From assembly GCF_026013645.1 (NCBI RefSeq), contig NZ_CP110224.1:3596001-3660000 (forward strand): a stretch of DNA of 64,000 nt, given 5' to 3'. The translations under genes and the position numbers were made by a program. The notes beneath the pieces are model-generated. The model was not told where the DNA came from, did not search any database, and saw only the letters and a program-made list of their open reading frames with translations. The DNA comes from Virgibacillus natechei (GTDB lineage Bacteria; Bacillota; Bacilli; Bacillales; Amphibacillaceae). Shown here piece by piece: positions 1-8,928 of this stretch; position 1 is the stretch's first letter, and each line of letters begins with the position of its first letter.

Positions 1-143
1 AGATCAAAATCAGTTCAGATTCTACTTGTGACGATGAGTTTGACTAAGTAATTCTTAAGTATTCCGGACCATTACGTATATTCCACCAAAAAATTCAAAT
101 ACTATCCTAGACAGACATTTTACTGTAGAAAGGACATTTCGTA

Positions 144-608
144 ATGAGACATATAACAGCGTTAGTCATTAAGTTCATCATTGTTGCTACTGTGCTTTTC
201 TCCATTTTGACGATCTTCGAAGTAGTCAATCTTACAGAAATATTCTTGAGTAGTATACTCGTCACCGGTCTAGCTTACGTTATTGGGGATTTATTTATAC
301 TACCAAGATCCGGAAATGCCGTTGCATCCATAGCTGACTTTTTTCTTGCTACTGGTTCCGTGTGGTTACTAAACTTTATTTTTATCGGACAAGCTGCTGG
401 AACCTTTCCGGTATTTGCGGCTTCCGCCTTTGCGGGGTTCTTAATTGCACTGTGTGAAGCCTTGTTCCATATCTACATGAAAGAAAGCGTACTTGAGGAT
501 ACAGAAACAGATAACCAACGTAATACAACACCCACTCATTTGCAGACAGAGTTCTCAAGGGAAAATAACATCCATGATATAAAAAAGAGAAGAAATAGGA
601 AAAAGTGA
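144..608 (+). CDS. DUF2512 (YndM-like) membrane protein
   Basis: A 154-residue protein with four hydrophobic stretches in residues 1-110 and a hydrophilic, Lys/Arg-rich tail ending in KKRRNRKK. The layout and the segment LAYVIGDLFILPRSGN fit the DUF2512/YndM family of small Bacillus membrane proteins of unknown function. An AAAGGA ribosome site lies 9 bases before the ATG. It stands alone, with a repeat element directly after its stop. No function can be assigned. Confidence 0.8.
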   Translation: MRHITALVIKFIIVATVLFSILTIFEVVNLTEIFLSSILVTGLAYVIGDLFILPRSGNAVASIADFFLATGSVWLLNFIFIGQAAGTFPVFAASAFAGFLIALCEALFHIYMKESVLEDTETDNQRNTTPTHLQTEFSRENNIHDIKKRRNRKK

Positions 609-609
609 A

Positions 610-677
610 ACGGGGGGACATAGGGACAGGTTCATTGTCCCAGCACCAGATGAAAGGGGACAGTGTTCCTGTCCCCT
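610..677. repeat. Dispersed GGGACA palindromic repeat, copy 1
   Basis: A roughly 70-base intergenic element made of two nested inverted repeats: GGGACAGGTTCATTGTCCC, then GGGGACAGTGTTCCTGTCCC, joined by AGCACCAGATGAA. A near-identical copy lies at 8639-8710. It sits between convergent genes and may act as a terminator, but there is no clear U-run. Confidence 0.7.
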
Positions 678-692
678 CGTCCCTCTTTCAGG

Positions 693-1115
693 TTACTGAT
701 CCGGATAGGTTTCGCTCAAAAATGCAACCGATTGATGGATTAACGCTTTTAACACATCAACATCAATATCAGCTACTTTATTGATATACACACAGGCCTT
801 GCCTGTCGTATGTTTTCCAAAGTCCTTTAATAGTTCCGCTCGTTTCTTGTCCCCTGTTGCAAAGTACAGGCTGATTTTTGCCTTTCGTGGTGAAAATCCA
901 ACCAGCGGCGCATCGCCTTCGTGGCCAGATTCATATTTATAATGATAGGCGCCGAATCCAATGATACTCGCGCCCCACATTTTCGCTTTATAGCCTGTTG
1001 CTTCGGTAAAAATATCTACTAATTTATATGCATCTTCGCGTTTTTTAGGATTTTCAACTGTTTCAATAAACGCCATGACACTGCTGTCGTTTTCTTTTGT
1101 TTTTAGTTCGTACAT
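693..1115 (-). CDS. DUF1801 domain protein (YdhG-like)
   Basis: A cytosolic protein of 140 residues from the chosen start. It matches the DUF1801 family (YdhG-type fold), with the characteristic MWGASIIGFGAYHYKYESG and ISLYFATGDKK segments. An upstream ATG at 1130 is in frame, but GAGGAG lies 7 bases before the ATG at 1115, so MYELKTKEN is the likely N-terminus. Function is unknown; related domains are iron-chaperone-like. It is a single gene. Confidence 0.8.
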   Translation of the reverse strand: MYELKTKENDSSVMAFIETVENPKKREDAYKLVDIFTEATGYKAKMWGASIIGFGAYHYKYESGHEGDAPLVGFSPRKAKISLYFATGDKKRAELLKDFGKHTTGKACVYINKVADIDVDVLKALIHQSVAFLSETYPDQ

Positions 1116-1148
1116 TTTTAGACTCCTCATGTAAATTATATTAAAAAA

Positions 1149-2069
1149 TCAATTCTCTTGCCTATCCTTTTTTATCTTCCTATAAATCAGAAATCCACCC
1201 AGACCGACGATCCCCAATATAACAAGTACCGGTAAGCTTCCAACAAAGAAGACAAAAAGTCCCGAAAAGAAGGAGATAACTGCGTTGATACTTTTCATAA
1301 ATTGCTGTTTCGTCTGCTCCCAGGTGTTTAACTCGTCACCGGCTATCGAGACATTATTTTCTTCAATATGGATGGTAACCGTTGCAAGATCCGTTCTATT
1401 TTCCAAATAATTCATTCGGCCTGTGATTTCCTCAATCTCGCCTTGGACGTTTGCCAAATCATCTGAAATAGCTAGCAGATCCTCTGTTGCTTCTGCTTCT
1501 TCCATAAACGATAGTAGCCTCTCCTCCACGACTTGTTGCGATTCCAGGCGTGATTCCAAATCAATATACTCTTCTGTCACGTCCTGACCGGAAACCGAAC
1601 TTTCCACAACCTTGCTGCTACCATCCTCTACGATTTGAATAAACTCTTGAAACTGCTCTTGAGGAATCCGTGCGGTTATCTGTCCATTCGTTGAATCTTC
1701 ATCCGTACCCTCTTGCATCGTGGAGTCCACAATATAGCCACCCCGATCGGCAACTTCGGTCTGGATATCATTTACAGCTTGTTGATACTCTTGTACCTCA
1801 ATACGGAGATTGGCTGTGTAAATTACTTTTCGGTCTATTTGGCTACCATCTTCTGCTTGGGTTGAATTTTCCTCTTGAGACTCTTCGCCCTCCTGCTGCG
1901 CGCGATCCGCTTCGTCCATGTTAGTCATCGAATTACTGCTGTCATCTGCTGAAAATTCCTCTGTCTCCATTGTAACATCATTTGCTGATTCACTATCTTC
2001 CTCATCGCTGCAGGCTACTGTGAAGATGCTTATACTTATCAAAATCATAATGAACAGGACTTTTCTCAT
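1149..2069 (-). CDS. DUF4349 lipoprotein
   Basis: A 306-residue envelope protein. Residues 1-22 form a lipoprotein signal with lipobox TVAC and Cys22. An acidic Ser/Glu/Asp-rich linker follows (about 23-85), then a DUF4349 domain with long coiled-coil helices (about 85-270), then a C-terminal transmembrane helix and a basic tail (KIKKDRQEN). A GGGAGGGG ribosome site sets the ATG at 2069. The open frame runs on upstream without a stop into the remains of an MFS transporter, so automated calls may give a 410-residue fusion. DUF4349 proteins are of unknown function. Confidence 0.85.
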   Translation of the reverse strand: MRKVLFIMILISISIFTVACSDEEDSESANDVTMETEEFSADDSSNSMTNMDEADRAQQEGEESQEENSTQAEDGSQIDRKVIYTANLRIEVQEYQQAVNDIQTEVADRGGYIVDSTMQEGTDEDSTNGQITARIPQEQFQEFIQIVEDGSSKVVESSVSGQDVTEEYIDLESRLESQQVVEERLLSFMEEAEATEDLLAISDDLANVQGEIEEITGRMNYLENRTDLATVTIHIEENNVSIAGDELNTWEQTKQQFMKSINAVISFFSGLFVFFVGSLPVLVILGIVGLGGFLIYRKIKKDRQEN

Positions 2070-2883
2070 TTTTAACCCCTCCCGAAAATACTTCCTTTTT
2101 CCCGGTAAAAATATAAAGGCAACCAACACAACTGCTATAACCAACATTCCAAACGCTAACGTCATGATCGTGATCCGCAGTGGTATGATATCTGCTGTCA
2201 CGCCAACGCCTAGAACAAAAACAATTTGAAAAAGACTTTGCAGCAATTGGAATATACTTGTCACTCTTCCCATTAATTCTGTAGGTACATTATTTTGGTA
2301 AAAGCTCATAATGCCTGCATTTAAAAACACGTTAAAGATCCTAAAATCGTAAATCCGAATGCAATGGATAGAAACGACCATGAAAAAGTGTTGTTGCTAC
2401 AGAGCTCATCAGTATAAGTGTCCCACCAATAGCCGGTCCGATGATAAAAGCTCCAGACGTTGTAAATGATTGGATGGAATTATACCGCTTCCGCATATGT
2501 CTTGGAATTAACTGTGTGATGTAGGTCGTGGATGAAGGTGTAAAGAATGCCTTGGCGATACTCAAAAAAATCAAAATCAGGTAAACGAATCCAATGTTAG
2601 GAGCAAAAGGAATTAAAAATATGAAAAATGCCCTTGCTAGGTAGGTGACGATCATGATTTTCCTTTTGCTTCGATAATCGATGAAACTCCCCGTCCAAAA
2701 TTTAGTCAGGATATTCACAGCTGGACCGATAATCCACAAACCAGCCACTGCCGCTGCAGAACCAGTCATCTGAAACACCAAAATATTAATGGCAACCAAA
2801 TAGATAAAGTCACCTATTCCAGCAATTCCAACAGAGGTTAATAGCAAAACAGGTTCCTTCCAATTGGCCAATTTGGTTTTCAT
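2070..2883 (-). pseudogene. Decayed MFS transporter
   Basis: The first 180 codons encode MFS helices 1-6 (start at 2883; loop SFIDYRSKRKIM). After residue 170 the frame breaks: FSWSFLSIAFGF continues in one frame and NAGIMSFYQNNVPTELMGRV in another. That second part matches the helix 10-11 region of MFS proteins, so helices 7-9 are deleted as well as frames shifted. The last fragment runs without a stop into the DUF4349 gene. About 265 of the expected 400 residues remain, so no working transporter is likely. Confidence 0.8.
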
Positions 2884-3011
2884 AAGCTGCCTTTCCTTTC
2901 TCCCTATAAGCCCGGTTTTGTTGTTATATACTTATTCCATGCAGAGCCTTGGAATTCCTTTAAAATAGAGGAATTCTTTATGGAGGGATTAGAATAACTA
3001 AAAAGTTGAAT

Positions 3012-4565
3012 GAATTTCATAATTCTTAGCCCTTGTGCCCCAATGGGTTCGAGACACAAAAAAGGAAGTACCTCCCCAAATCTAGTATAATGGCAGTTGA
3101 CAGAAAACCAAAAAAAGACTGGAGGAGTACTCCCTGTGACTATTATACGACAAACTAGCTTATTTGGCATCCAAGAATTATATGATATGGAACCTACCTA
3201 TCGGTATGAAGAGATTATTTCTGCTATAGATTTGGATATGATTCACCATGAAGTAAACAAAAAATCCCGGCTTGGTGCACCAGAAGAACTGAATTATGCA
3301 GCGATGATTATTTCTATTTTTATCCGATATGTTGAGCGTATCCCAACAATTAAAGATTTGATTAAACGTCTGAATGATGATTTTGTTTTCAAACTGAACT
3401 GCGGGTTTCTTGTTTCTGACAATACGCCCTCTGAAGCTTCCTATTCTCGACTTTTAACGAAACTGAGTGAATTGACTGTTTTAGAGAAAGTTCAAGAAAA
3501 GGTTTTGCTTCAAGCGACTGCAGAGGGATTCATTATCGATGATACGGTCGCTATTGACGCGACCCATTTTGAAGCTCGTGACCAAGCACCACCAAAAGAG
3601 GAAAAGTCTAAAGCTGAACCTAAGAAACGAGGGCGCAAATCCAAGGAAGAGCGTGGCCAATGGTTAGTTGAACAGGCGGAAAAAGAAGCCAATCTGCCCC
3701 TCTACGAAAAGAAAATAGAAGCGCAATTGGATGTCCCGTTAGCCAAATTGCGTGCTGAAGTTCCTCAACACCCCAAGTGGGGTGTAAAAAAGAACAGCGA
3801 AGGGAAAAATGTTTTTTTGTATGGCTACAAAGGTCACTTAGCTGTTGGTACATCAAGTCAATACATTTTGCAGTCCCTTTTTTCTTCTGGCAGTCTGAAT
3901 GACGGAAGGCAGCAATTCCATTATTAAAGGGTGTCGATGAATGCCTATCTCTTCCATCTTTACGTTATCAGACCATGGATGCTGGCTATGACTACGATCC
4001 TATATACGAGCAAGTGCATCGAATGGGGCAGCAATCTATCATTGCTTACAATAAGAAAAATGAAAGAGAACCTATTGGTTTTGATAAACACTTTGCCCCA
4101 ACTTGTTTTCGGGAGCATTCCTATCGTTATGACAGTTTTGACGCAAAATATGAAACATTGAAATATACAAGTCCAAAAGAATGTAGTGAATGTCCCTTAG
4201 CTACCGAAGGTATCTGCCAAAAGGTTTATAAAGTAAAGATAACTACAGACCTCCGAAGATATACTGCACCAGCTCGTGGCTCAAAAGCTTGGAAAAAATC
4301 TATTCAAACGTCGTTCCGCTGTGGAGCGTGTCAATGGGTATCTTAAGGAATCCTTTCAACTCAACAATGTTCGGTATCGAACAGGAAAACGCGCCAAAAT
4401 ACATTTTGACATCGTAACACTTATTTATAACGCATCAAAATTAGCCAGTGACCGTATCAATTTAATGTTAAACCAGCAACAAGCAGCTTAAAGTAAGTTT
4501 TAAAAAATAAATTTTTAAAATTCTGCAGGTCTTTGTATTTTTTAAAAAGAGCAATTATGAAATTG
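3012..4565 (+). mobile_element. IS1182-family insertion sequence, copy 1
   Basis: A 1554-bp element with ends GAATTTCATAATTC (3012-3025) and its inverted match CAATTATGAAATTG (4552-4565). It has the same length and layout as copy 2 at 6589-8142 and the same orientation. The flanks are ATTGAAT-like on the left and ATTCAA on the right, a palindromic context rather than a direct repeat. The single transposase gene is frameshifted. Confidence 0.85.
3136..4491 (+). pseudogene. IS1182-family transposase, frameshifted
   Basis: This DDE transposase should be 451 codons by comparison with copy 2. It starts at GTG 3136 after GGAGGAG; that Shine-Dalgarno sequence is itself part of the palindrome GGAGTACTCC. 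A base is missing near 3905 (ACGGAAGGC against ATGGGAAGGC in copy 2). An extra base lies near 4293 (GGAAAAAATC against GGAAAAGACT). The two shifts cancel, so the terminal part returns to frame, but about 130 codons between them are misread. It is probably inactive. Confidence 0.85.
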
Positions 4566-4662
4566 ATTCAAATAACTAAATTTTAAATTTTTTTACAGGA
4601 GAAAGTAAAAAAATGTAGAAATGTAGAATTATACTAATGTCACAACTAAAGGAGGAGTTATT

Positions 4663-5082
4663 ATGAAACAAAAAGGATTTACAATAATTATTCTGGGGGC
4701 TTTGTTATTTTTATTTGCAATACCAGCTTACGCTGCAAGCAATTCGTTTTCATTCACTATGGAACATCGTGTAGTAGACGGGAGTGCAAATGGTGAGTTT
4801 ATGACATTAAGCAGAGGGTCAGCGGCTTTGAGCGGAAGTCACTATATTTCAAGTAGCAAAAGCGGAGCTGGAGGCCCTAACCAAATAGCTTATCAGTTAT
4901 GCAATCAAACTTCTGGAAATTGCTTTGGAATTATAAGGTCTACACCTAGAGATGACGGTTTAAGAAGATCATTTAATGGTACCTATACTGGACTTGGTGG
5001 TGGCACAAGTTATTATCTAATGATTTATAGAGGTGCTAATGACGGACATACTATTAGCGGATCTGGTACAGTCAGAAATTAA
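4663..5082 (+). CDS. Small secreted protein of unknown function
   Basis: A 139-residue protein. Residues 1-25 form a clear signal peptide (MKQKG, hydrophobic core, AYA-AS cleavage site). The mature part is Ser/Gly-rich and probably mostly beta, with two cysteines in CNQTSGNC that could form a disulfide loop. AAAGGAGG precedes the ATG. A VanZ-like membrane protein follows 33 bases later, so the two are probably co-transcribed. I recognise no family. Its place between two IS1182 copies suggests acquired cargo. Confidence 0.75.
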   Translation: MKQKGFTIIILGALLFLFAIPAYAASNSFSFTMEHRVVDGSANGEFMTLSRGSAALSGSHYISSSKSGAGGPNQIAYQLCNQTSGNCFGIIRSTPRDDGLRRSFNGTYTGLGGGTSYYLMIYRGANDGHTISGSGTVRN

Positions 5083-5115
5083 AAATATTTCTTTATTAAA
5101 GTGAGGACTTTCAAC

Positions 5116-5700
5116 ATGGTATACTTCTTCAGTGGATGGTTTTTGTATATATTTTTACTTATATACTTATTGATTTGCGCTTATTTTAAGCTAATAAACA
5201 AAAAAAGTTGGACTTACATTAGTTTCTTTACTATATTTTATATTTATTTGTATTATGTAATAGATCTAACACAATTTCCTATTTATGTAAATGATGATCA
5301 AAGAGAATTTTTGGGTGGACAGAATGTTTGGCGTGACTTAAATTTAATACCTTTTTATGAAGGGATTACTAAAGAAGGTATATTAAATGTCATAATGTTT
5401 TTACCTATGGGTGTGGCATTACCTTTTTTATTAAAGGCTAATATCGTAAAAGTTTTTACAGTAAGTTTAGCTTTTTCAGTACTAATCGAATTAAGTCAAC
5501 TGGCAGTGGCTCTCTATGCTGGATATACTTTTAGAGTAGTTGATGTTAATGATGTAATTATGAATGTTTTTGGCGCTGTAGTCGGGTATTTAATATTATT
5601 TAAATTATTTAAACTTATCTACAAATGGGCTAAAAATAAGTTCTCAATAGAATCAGATGGTAATTCATTTCTTATTCACATTGACAAGTCTGTATCTTAA
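5116..5700 (+). CDS. VanZ-family membrane protein
   Basis: A 194-residue integral membrane protein with five or six helices. It carries VanZ-family marks: DLNLIPF, then NVIMFLPMG, then ELSQLA, then RVVDVNDVIMNVFG. VanZ homologues are linked to teicoplanin resistance in enterococci, but most are of unknown role. A GTG at 5101 is in frame, yet GAGGA spaced 8 bases before the ATG at 5116 supports the shorter form. It probably forms an operon with the secreted protein upstream and ends at a strong terminator. Confidence 0.8.
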   Translation: MVYFFSGWFLYIFLLIYLLICAYFKLINKKSWTYISFFTIFYIYLYYVIDLTQFPIYVNDDQREFLGGQNVWRDLNLIPFYEGITKEGILNVIMFLPMGVALPFLLKANIVKVFTVSLAFSVLIELSQLAVALYAGYTFRVVDVNDVIMNVFGAVVGYLILFKLFKLIYKWAKNKFSIESDGNSFLIHIDKSVS

Positions 5701-5709
5701 AATATATAG

Positions 5710-5739
5710 AAAACCCGACCTATGACTGGTCGGTTTTTT
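5710..5739. terminator. Terminator between VanZ gene and reverse-strand mini-operon
   Basis: CCGACC-TATGACT-GGTCGG is followed by TTTTTT on the plus strand, with an A-rich run on the other side. It serves the VanZ gene and abuts the stop of the convergent 53-codon gene. Confidence 0.85.
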
Positions 5740-5901
5740 CTATAATACGTATTTACTTATTAGATCCTCCAAAACACCTTCATCCTTCTTCACACTCTTG
5801 TTTTGCATGTTCTGACAAGACAAATGCGAAACAGTATTATTCACATCTATGCTAACGGCATCATTAGTCTGTATCTCCATTTTGCAGATTGGACAAGTCA
5901 T
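5740..5901 (-). CDS. 53-residue putative zinc-binding protein
   Basis: A small gene starting MTCPICKMEIQTNDAVS, with a CPIC knuckle at residues 3-6 and HLSC at 26-29. CxxC plus HxxC is the usual layout of a small treble-clef or zinc-ribbon domain. Its ATG overlaps the stop of the 47-codon gene upstream (TAATG), a strong sign of translational coupling. It is the last gene of a four-gene reverse-strand operon headed by a helix-turn-helix protein. Function is unknown; small zinc proteins of this layout are common in phages and conjugative elements. Confidence 0.65.
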   Translation of the reverse strand: MTCPICKMEIQTNDAVSIDVNNTVSHLSCQNMQNKSVKKDEGVLEDLISKYVL

Positions 5902-6044
5902 TATTTAAAAATCCTTCTCATTGCTCTACCCGTTGCTTTACCAGCTACACGCCTTCCAATTCTTCTGCCTATTCTATTTTTGCGAACAGCGTCCACATCA
6001 TTCCAGATGCGTAACGTTTTATATATTTTCGATTTCAGACTCAC
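5901..6044 (-). CDS. 47-residue basic protein
   Basis: Starts at GTG 6044 behind AAGGAGG with 9-base spacing. The product is strongly basic, with KNRIGRRIGRRVAGKATGR followed by a terminal MRRIFK. It overlaps the upstream 64-codon gene by 26 bases and the downstream gene by three, so all are coupled. I recognise no family with certainty. The charge suggests nucleic acid or membrane binding. It is real on the strength of ribosome site, overlap and operon position. Confidence 0.6.
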   Translation of the reverse strand: MSLKSKIYKTLRIWNDVDAVRKNRIGRRIGRRVAGKATGRAMRRIFK

Positions 6045-6213
6045 TACGTTCACCCTCCTTATATTCTTCTTGCAACCATCTTAATAAAGGCAATCCTTCT
6101 AGTGTTCCATCTCCTTTTATGATTTGGCTATAATTTATTGAAAGTACATATAAGATTAAATCAGCCATTTCATACTCACTATCTAATGATTTCAATCGCT
6201 CAAAATTTGTCAT
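6019..6213 (-). CDS. 64-residue acidic hypothetical protein
   Basis: Acidic small protein (MTNFERLKSLDSEYEMADL at the N-terminus, EEYKEGERSESEIENI at the C-terminus), probably helical. AGGAGGGG lies in the last codons of the helix-turn-helix gene and sets the ATG at 6213, one base after that gene's stop. It is the second gene of the mini-operon. The family is not recognised. Confidence 0.65.
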   Translation of the reverse strand: MTNFERLKSLDSEYEMADLILYVLSINYSQIIKGDGTLEGLPLLRWLQEEYKEGERSESEIENI

Positions 6214-6214
6214 G

Positions 6215-6535
6215 TTACCCCTCCTTGTTTAGTTTGTTTTTATCAATAACCCACGTTTTCCCGATCTTCTTAGCTTCAATTTTACCCGAAGCACAATAAT
6301 TTTTTATGGTTCCAGGAGAAAGTCCTAAAATTCTAGCAGCTTCCTCAACACCAATTATATCTTCTAAAGAATTATGTTTCTCGATATAGTAAGAAAAATC
6401 ATCCGCAAATTCGCTTATTGAGTCCATACAAACCCTTGAAAATTCTGAATCTGATTGTTTTTCATGATCCATTTTTACCCTGTTGATCGACGACATTACT
6501 ACCTCGTATTTTTTAACCAATTCATTTTTATTCAT
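6215..6535 (-). CDS. Helix-turn-helix DNA-binding protein, excisionase/MerR-like
   Basis: A 106-residue protein. Residues 1-55 are helical and charged. Residues 60-106 form a MerR/excisionase-type DNA-binding domain, with IIGVEEAARILGLSPGTIKN and the wing KIEAKKIGKTWVIDKNKL. Such HTH_17 proteins act as excisionases or as repressors of phage and integrative-element genes. It heads the four-gene operon. An inverted repeat ATGCG-ttat-CGCAT overlaps its probable -35 box, so it may autoregulate. No integrase is seen within the island. Confidence 0.75.
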   Translation of the reverse strand: MNKNELVKKYEVVMSSINRVKMDHEKQSDSEFSRVCMDSISEFADDFSYYIEKHNSLEDIIGVEEAARILGLSPGTIKNYCASGKIEAKKIGKTWVIDKNKLNKEG

Positions 6536-6547
6536 CTTATACCCCCC

Positions 6548-6576
6548 AATCTTTATTATGCGTTATCGCATGTCAA
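6548..6576 (-). promoter_or_regulatory. Candidate promoter and operator of the HTH mini-operon
   Basis: On the minus strand TTGACA (6571-6576) is a perfect -35 box. Seventeen bases on lies AAGATT, a weak -10. The inverted repeat ATGCG(4)CGCAT at 6558-6571 falls in the spacer, a good place for a repressor to bind. Confidence 0.45.
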
Positions 6577-6588
6577 CACCTTATGAGT

Positions 6589-8142
6589 GAATTTCATAAT
6601 TCATAGCCCTTGTGTCCCAAAGGGTTTGAAACACGAAAAAGGAAGTACCTCCCCAAGTCTTGTATAATGGTAGTTGACAAAACATCCAAAAAAGACTGGA
6701 GGAATACTCCCTATGACCATTATACGACAAACAAGCTTATTTGGCATCCAAGAATTATATGAGATGGAACCTACCCATCGTTACGAATCGATTATTTCTG
6801 CGATAGATCTAGATATGATTTATCATGAAATAACCAAGAAATCCCAGCTTGGTGCACCAGAAGAACTGAACCATGCAGCGATGATTATCTCTATATTTAT
6901 TCGATACGTAGAACGTATCCCAACAATCAAAGACCTAATTAAACGTCTGAATGATGATTTTATTTTTAAGCTGAATTGCGGGTTTCTTGTTTCTGATAAT
7001 ACCCCATCTGAAGCATCCTATTCTCGACTTTTAACGAAACTTGGTGAGTTAACTGTCCTAGAGAAAGCACAGGAAAAAGTTGTGCTTCAGGCGATCTCAG
7101 AGGGATTCATTATGGATGACACGGTAGCTATTGACGCAACTCATTTTGAAGCTCGTGACCAAGCACCATCAAAAGAAGGAAAACCAAAACCTGAACCCAA
7201 GAAGCGTGGGCGTAAATCCAAGGAAGAGCGAGAACAATGGCTAGCTGAACAAGCAGAATATGAAGCCAATCTTCCTCTTTATGAAAAGAAAATAGAAGCC
7301 CAGTTGGATGTTCCGTTAGACGAATTACGAGCTAAAGTCCCTCAACACCCCAAATGGGGTGTGAAAAAGAATAGCGAAGGAAAAAACCTCGCATGGTTTG
7401 GTTACAAGGGACATTTAGCTGTTGGTACATCTAGTCAATATATTTTACAGTCTCTATTTTCGTCTGGCAGTCTGAATGATGGGAAGGCAGCTATCCCGTT
7501 ATTAAAGGGTATTGATGAATGTCTGTCCCTTCCATTTTTGCACTATCAGACAATGGATGCCGGCTATGACTATGACCCCATTTACATACAGGTACATTGA
7601 ATGGGGCAGCAATCTGTCATTGCTTATAACAAGAAAAATGAAGGAGAGCCCATTGGCTTTGATAAGCACTTTGCGCCCACTTGTTTTCGAGAGCACTCCT
7701 ATCGTTACGACAGTTTTGATGACAAATATGAAACCTTAAAATACACAAGTCCAAAAGAATGTAGTGAATGTCCCTTAGCTGCCGAAGGTATCTGTCAAAA
7801 GGTTTATAAAGTAAAGATAACCACAGATCTTCGAAGATATACTGCACCAGCTCGTGGGTCAAAAGCTTGGAAAAGACTATTTAAACGTCGCTCCGCTGTG
7901 GAGCGGGTCAATGGGTATCTTAAGGAATTCTTTCAACTCAACAATGTTCGTTATCGAACTGGAAAACGCGCAAAAATTCATTTTGACATCGTAACACTTG
8001 TTTATAACGCTTCAAAATTAGCCAGTGACCGTATCAATTTATTGTTAAACCAGCAACAAGCTGCTTAAAGTAAGTTTTAAAAAATAAATATTTAAAATTC
8101 TGCAGGTCTTTGTATTTTTTAAAAAGAGCAATTATGAAATTG
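6589..8142 (+). mobile_element. IS1182-family insertion sequence, copy 2
   Basis: A 1554-bp element with ends GAATTTCATAATTC and CAATTATGAAATTG, same orientation as copy 1. The two copies have clearly diverged at many third-codon positions, so they are not a recent duplication. Together they bracket 4566-6588 like a composite transposon. Confidence 0.85.
6713..8068 (+). pseudogene. IS1182-family transposase with internal stop
   Basis: A 451-codon reading frame from ATG 6713 (GGAGGA upstream), full length except for TGA at 7598-7600. Copy 1 has CGA (Arg) at this position, in QVHRMGQQ. One C-to-T change therefore splits the protein into 295 and 155 residues. The Cys motif CSECPLAAEGIC and the C-terminal RRSAVERVNGYLKE region of IS1182 transposases are intact. 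Read-through aside, it is inactive. Confidence 0.85.
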
Positions 8143-8239
8143 ATTCAGTTAATAAAAAAATAACATAAGTTGTATTAAGATCACACGCTGCCATGTATTA
8201 TTAATTGAAAGAAGAACAAGAAGGAGGAATAACAATCTT

Positions 8240-8575
8240 ATGAAAACAATACTCCTTATGCTTCCCTTACTTTTCGTACTTGGTGGATGTGCAGGTAATT
8301 CAAATGATGTCTCCGACGATGAAAATGTAACAGATTATAGTAGTTACTCTGGTACAGTGATTGAACTAAATGAAGAAAGCGATGGCAAGAGAATTCTGGT
8401 ACAAGAGGCTGAAGATGAAGATTACAAGAAGTTAACATTTAATATCCCAACTGAGATTAACGATGAGGTTCAACTTGATGACGAGGTAACAATTTACTAT
8501 GATGTAGACTCAGCTATAGGAGAGTCCGATCCTCCTATACTAATTGGAAAAATACTTCGATTGGAGATTCACTAG
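8240..8575 (+). CDS. Small lipoprotein, DUF3221-like
   Basis: A 111-residue protein with a lipoprotein signal (MKTILLMLPLLFVLGGCAG, lipobox LGGC, Cys17). The mature domain YSGTVIELNEESDGKRILV followed by EVQLDDEVTIYY looks like a small OB or beta-barrel module, as in DUF3221 lipoproteins. AAGGAGG lies 11 bases before the ATG. It directly follows IS1182 copy 2. Function is unknown. Confidence 0.75.
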   Translation: MKTILLMLPLLFVLGGCAGNSNDVSDDENVTDYSSYSGTVIELNEESDGKRILVQEAEDEDYKKLTFNIPTEINDEVQLDDEVTIYYDVDSAIGESDPPILIGKILRLEIH

Positions 8576-8600
8576 GATGCGAACGGCCCCAATCAGTATT

Positions 8601-8637
8601 AACAAAGAGAAGTGCTTAATCAGCACTTCTCTTGTTG
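8601..8637 (+). terminator. Hairpin after the lipoprotein gene
   Basis: GAGAAGTGCT-taatc-AGCACTTCTC is a 10-bp perfect stem. The U-run is poor (TTGTTG), so termination may be weak. Confidence 0.55.
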
Positions 8638-8928
8638 CGGGACATAGGGACAGGTTAATTGTCCTAGCACCAGATGAACCAGGGGACAGTGTTCCTGTCC
8701 CTTCTGTCCCACCAAAGCAAACCAAAAGAAAAATGAAGAAGCATCATTCCCGATAATGTTTGGTAAAAATTCATCTCTTAGATTAAAATAACTTTTTGGC
8801 CATTCAGAACCTTTTATGCAGTTTTCTATAGTGTTTATTAGCAAATGTTTATTAAAATCATCTAAGATAAACTCCGCAAATTCTTGATATCCTGATACCA
8901 CTAGTGATTCATCTAATCTTGTTTCCAT
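8620..8928 (-). pseudogene. Hypothetical ORF ending inside a repeat
   Basis: From the ATG at 8928 (AGGT 7 bases upstream), about 70 codons look protein-like: METRLDESLVVSGYQEFAEF, then WPKSYFNLRDEFLPNIIGND. The frame then runs into the GGGACA repeat and translates it. The gene was probably truncated by the repeat. I recognise no family, and the coding status is uncertain. Confidence 0.35.
8639..8710. repeat. Dispersed GGGACA palindromic repeat, copy 2
   Basis: Matches 610-677 over almost the full length, with the same two nested palindromes and the same AGCACCAGATGAA linker. It supplies the last 25 or so codons of the overlapping reverse-strand reading frame. Confidence 0.7.

Noticed and set aside
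1149..2381. 410-residue MFS-DUF4349 fusion protein
   Set aside because: The N-terminal part is an MFS pseudogene; a clear ribosome site, ATG and lipoprotein signal begin the real gene at 2069.
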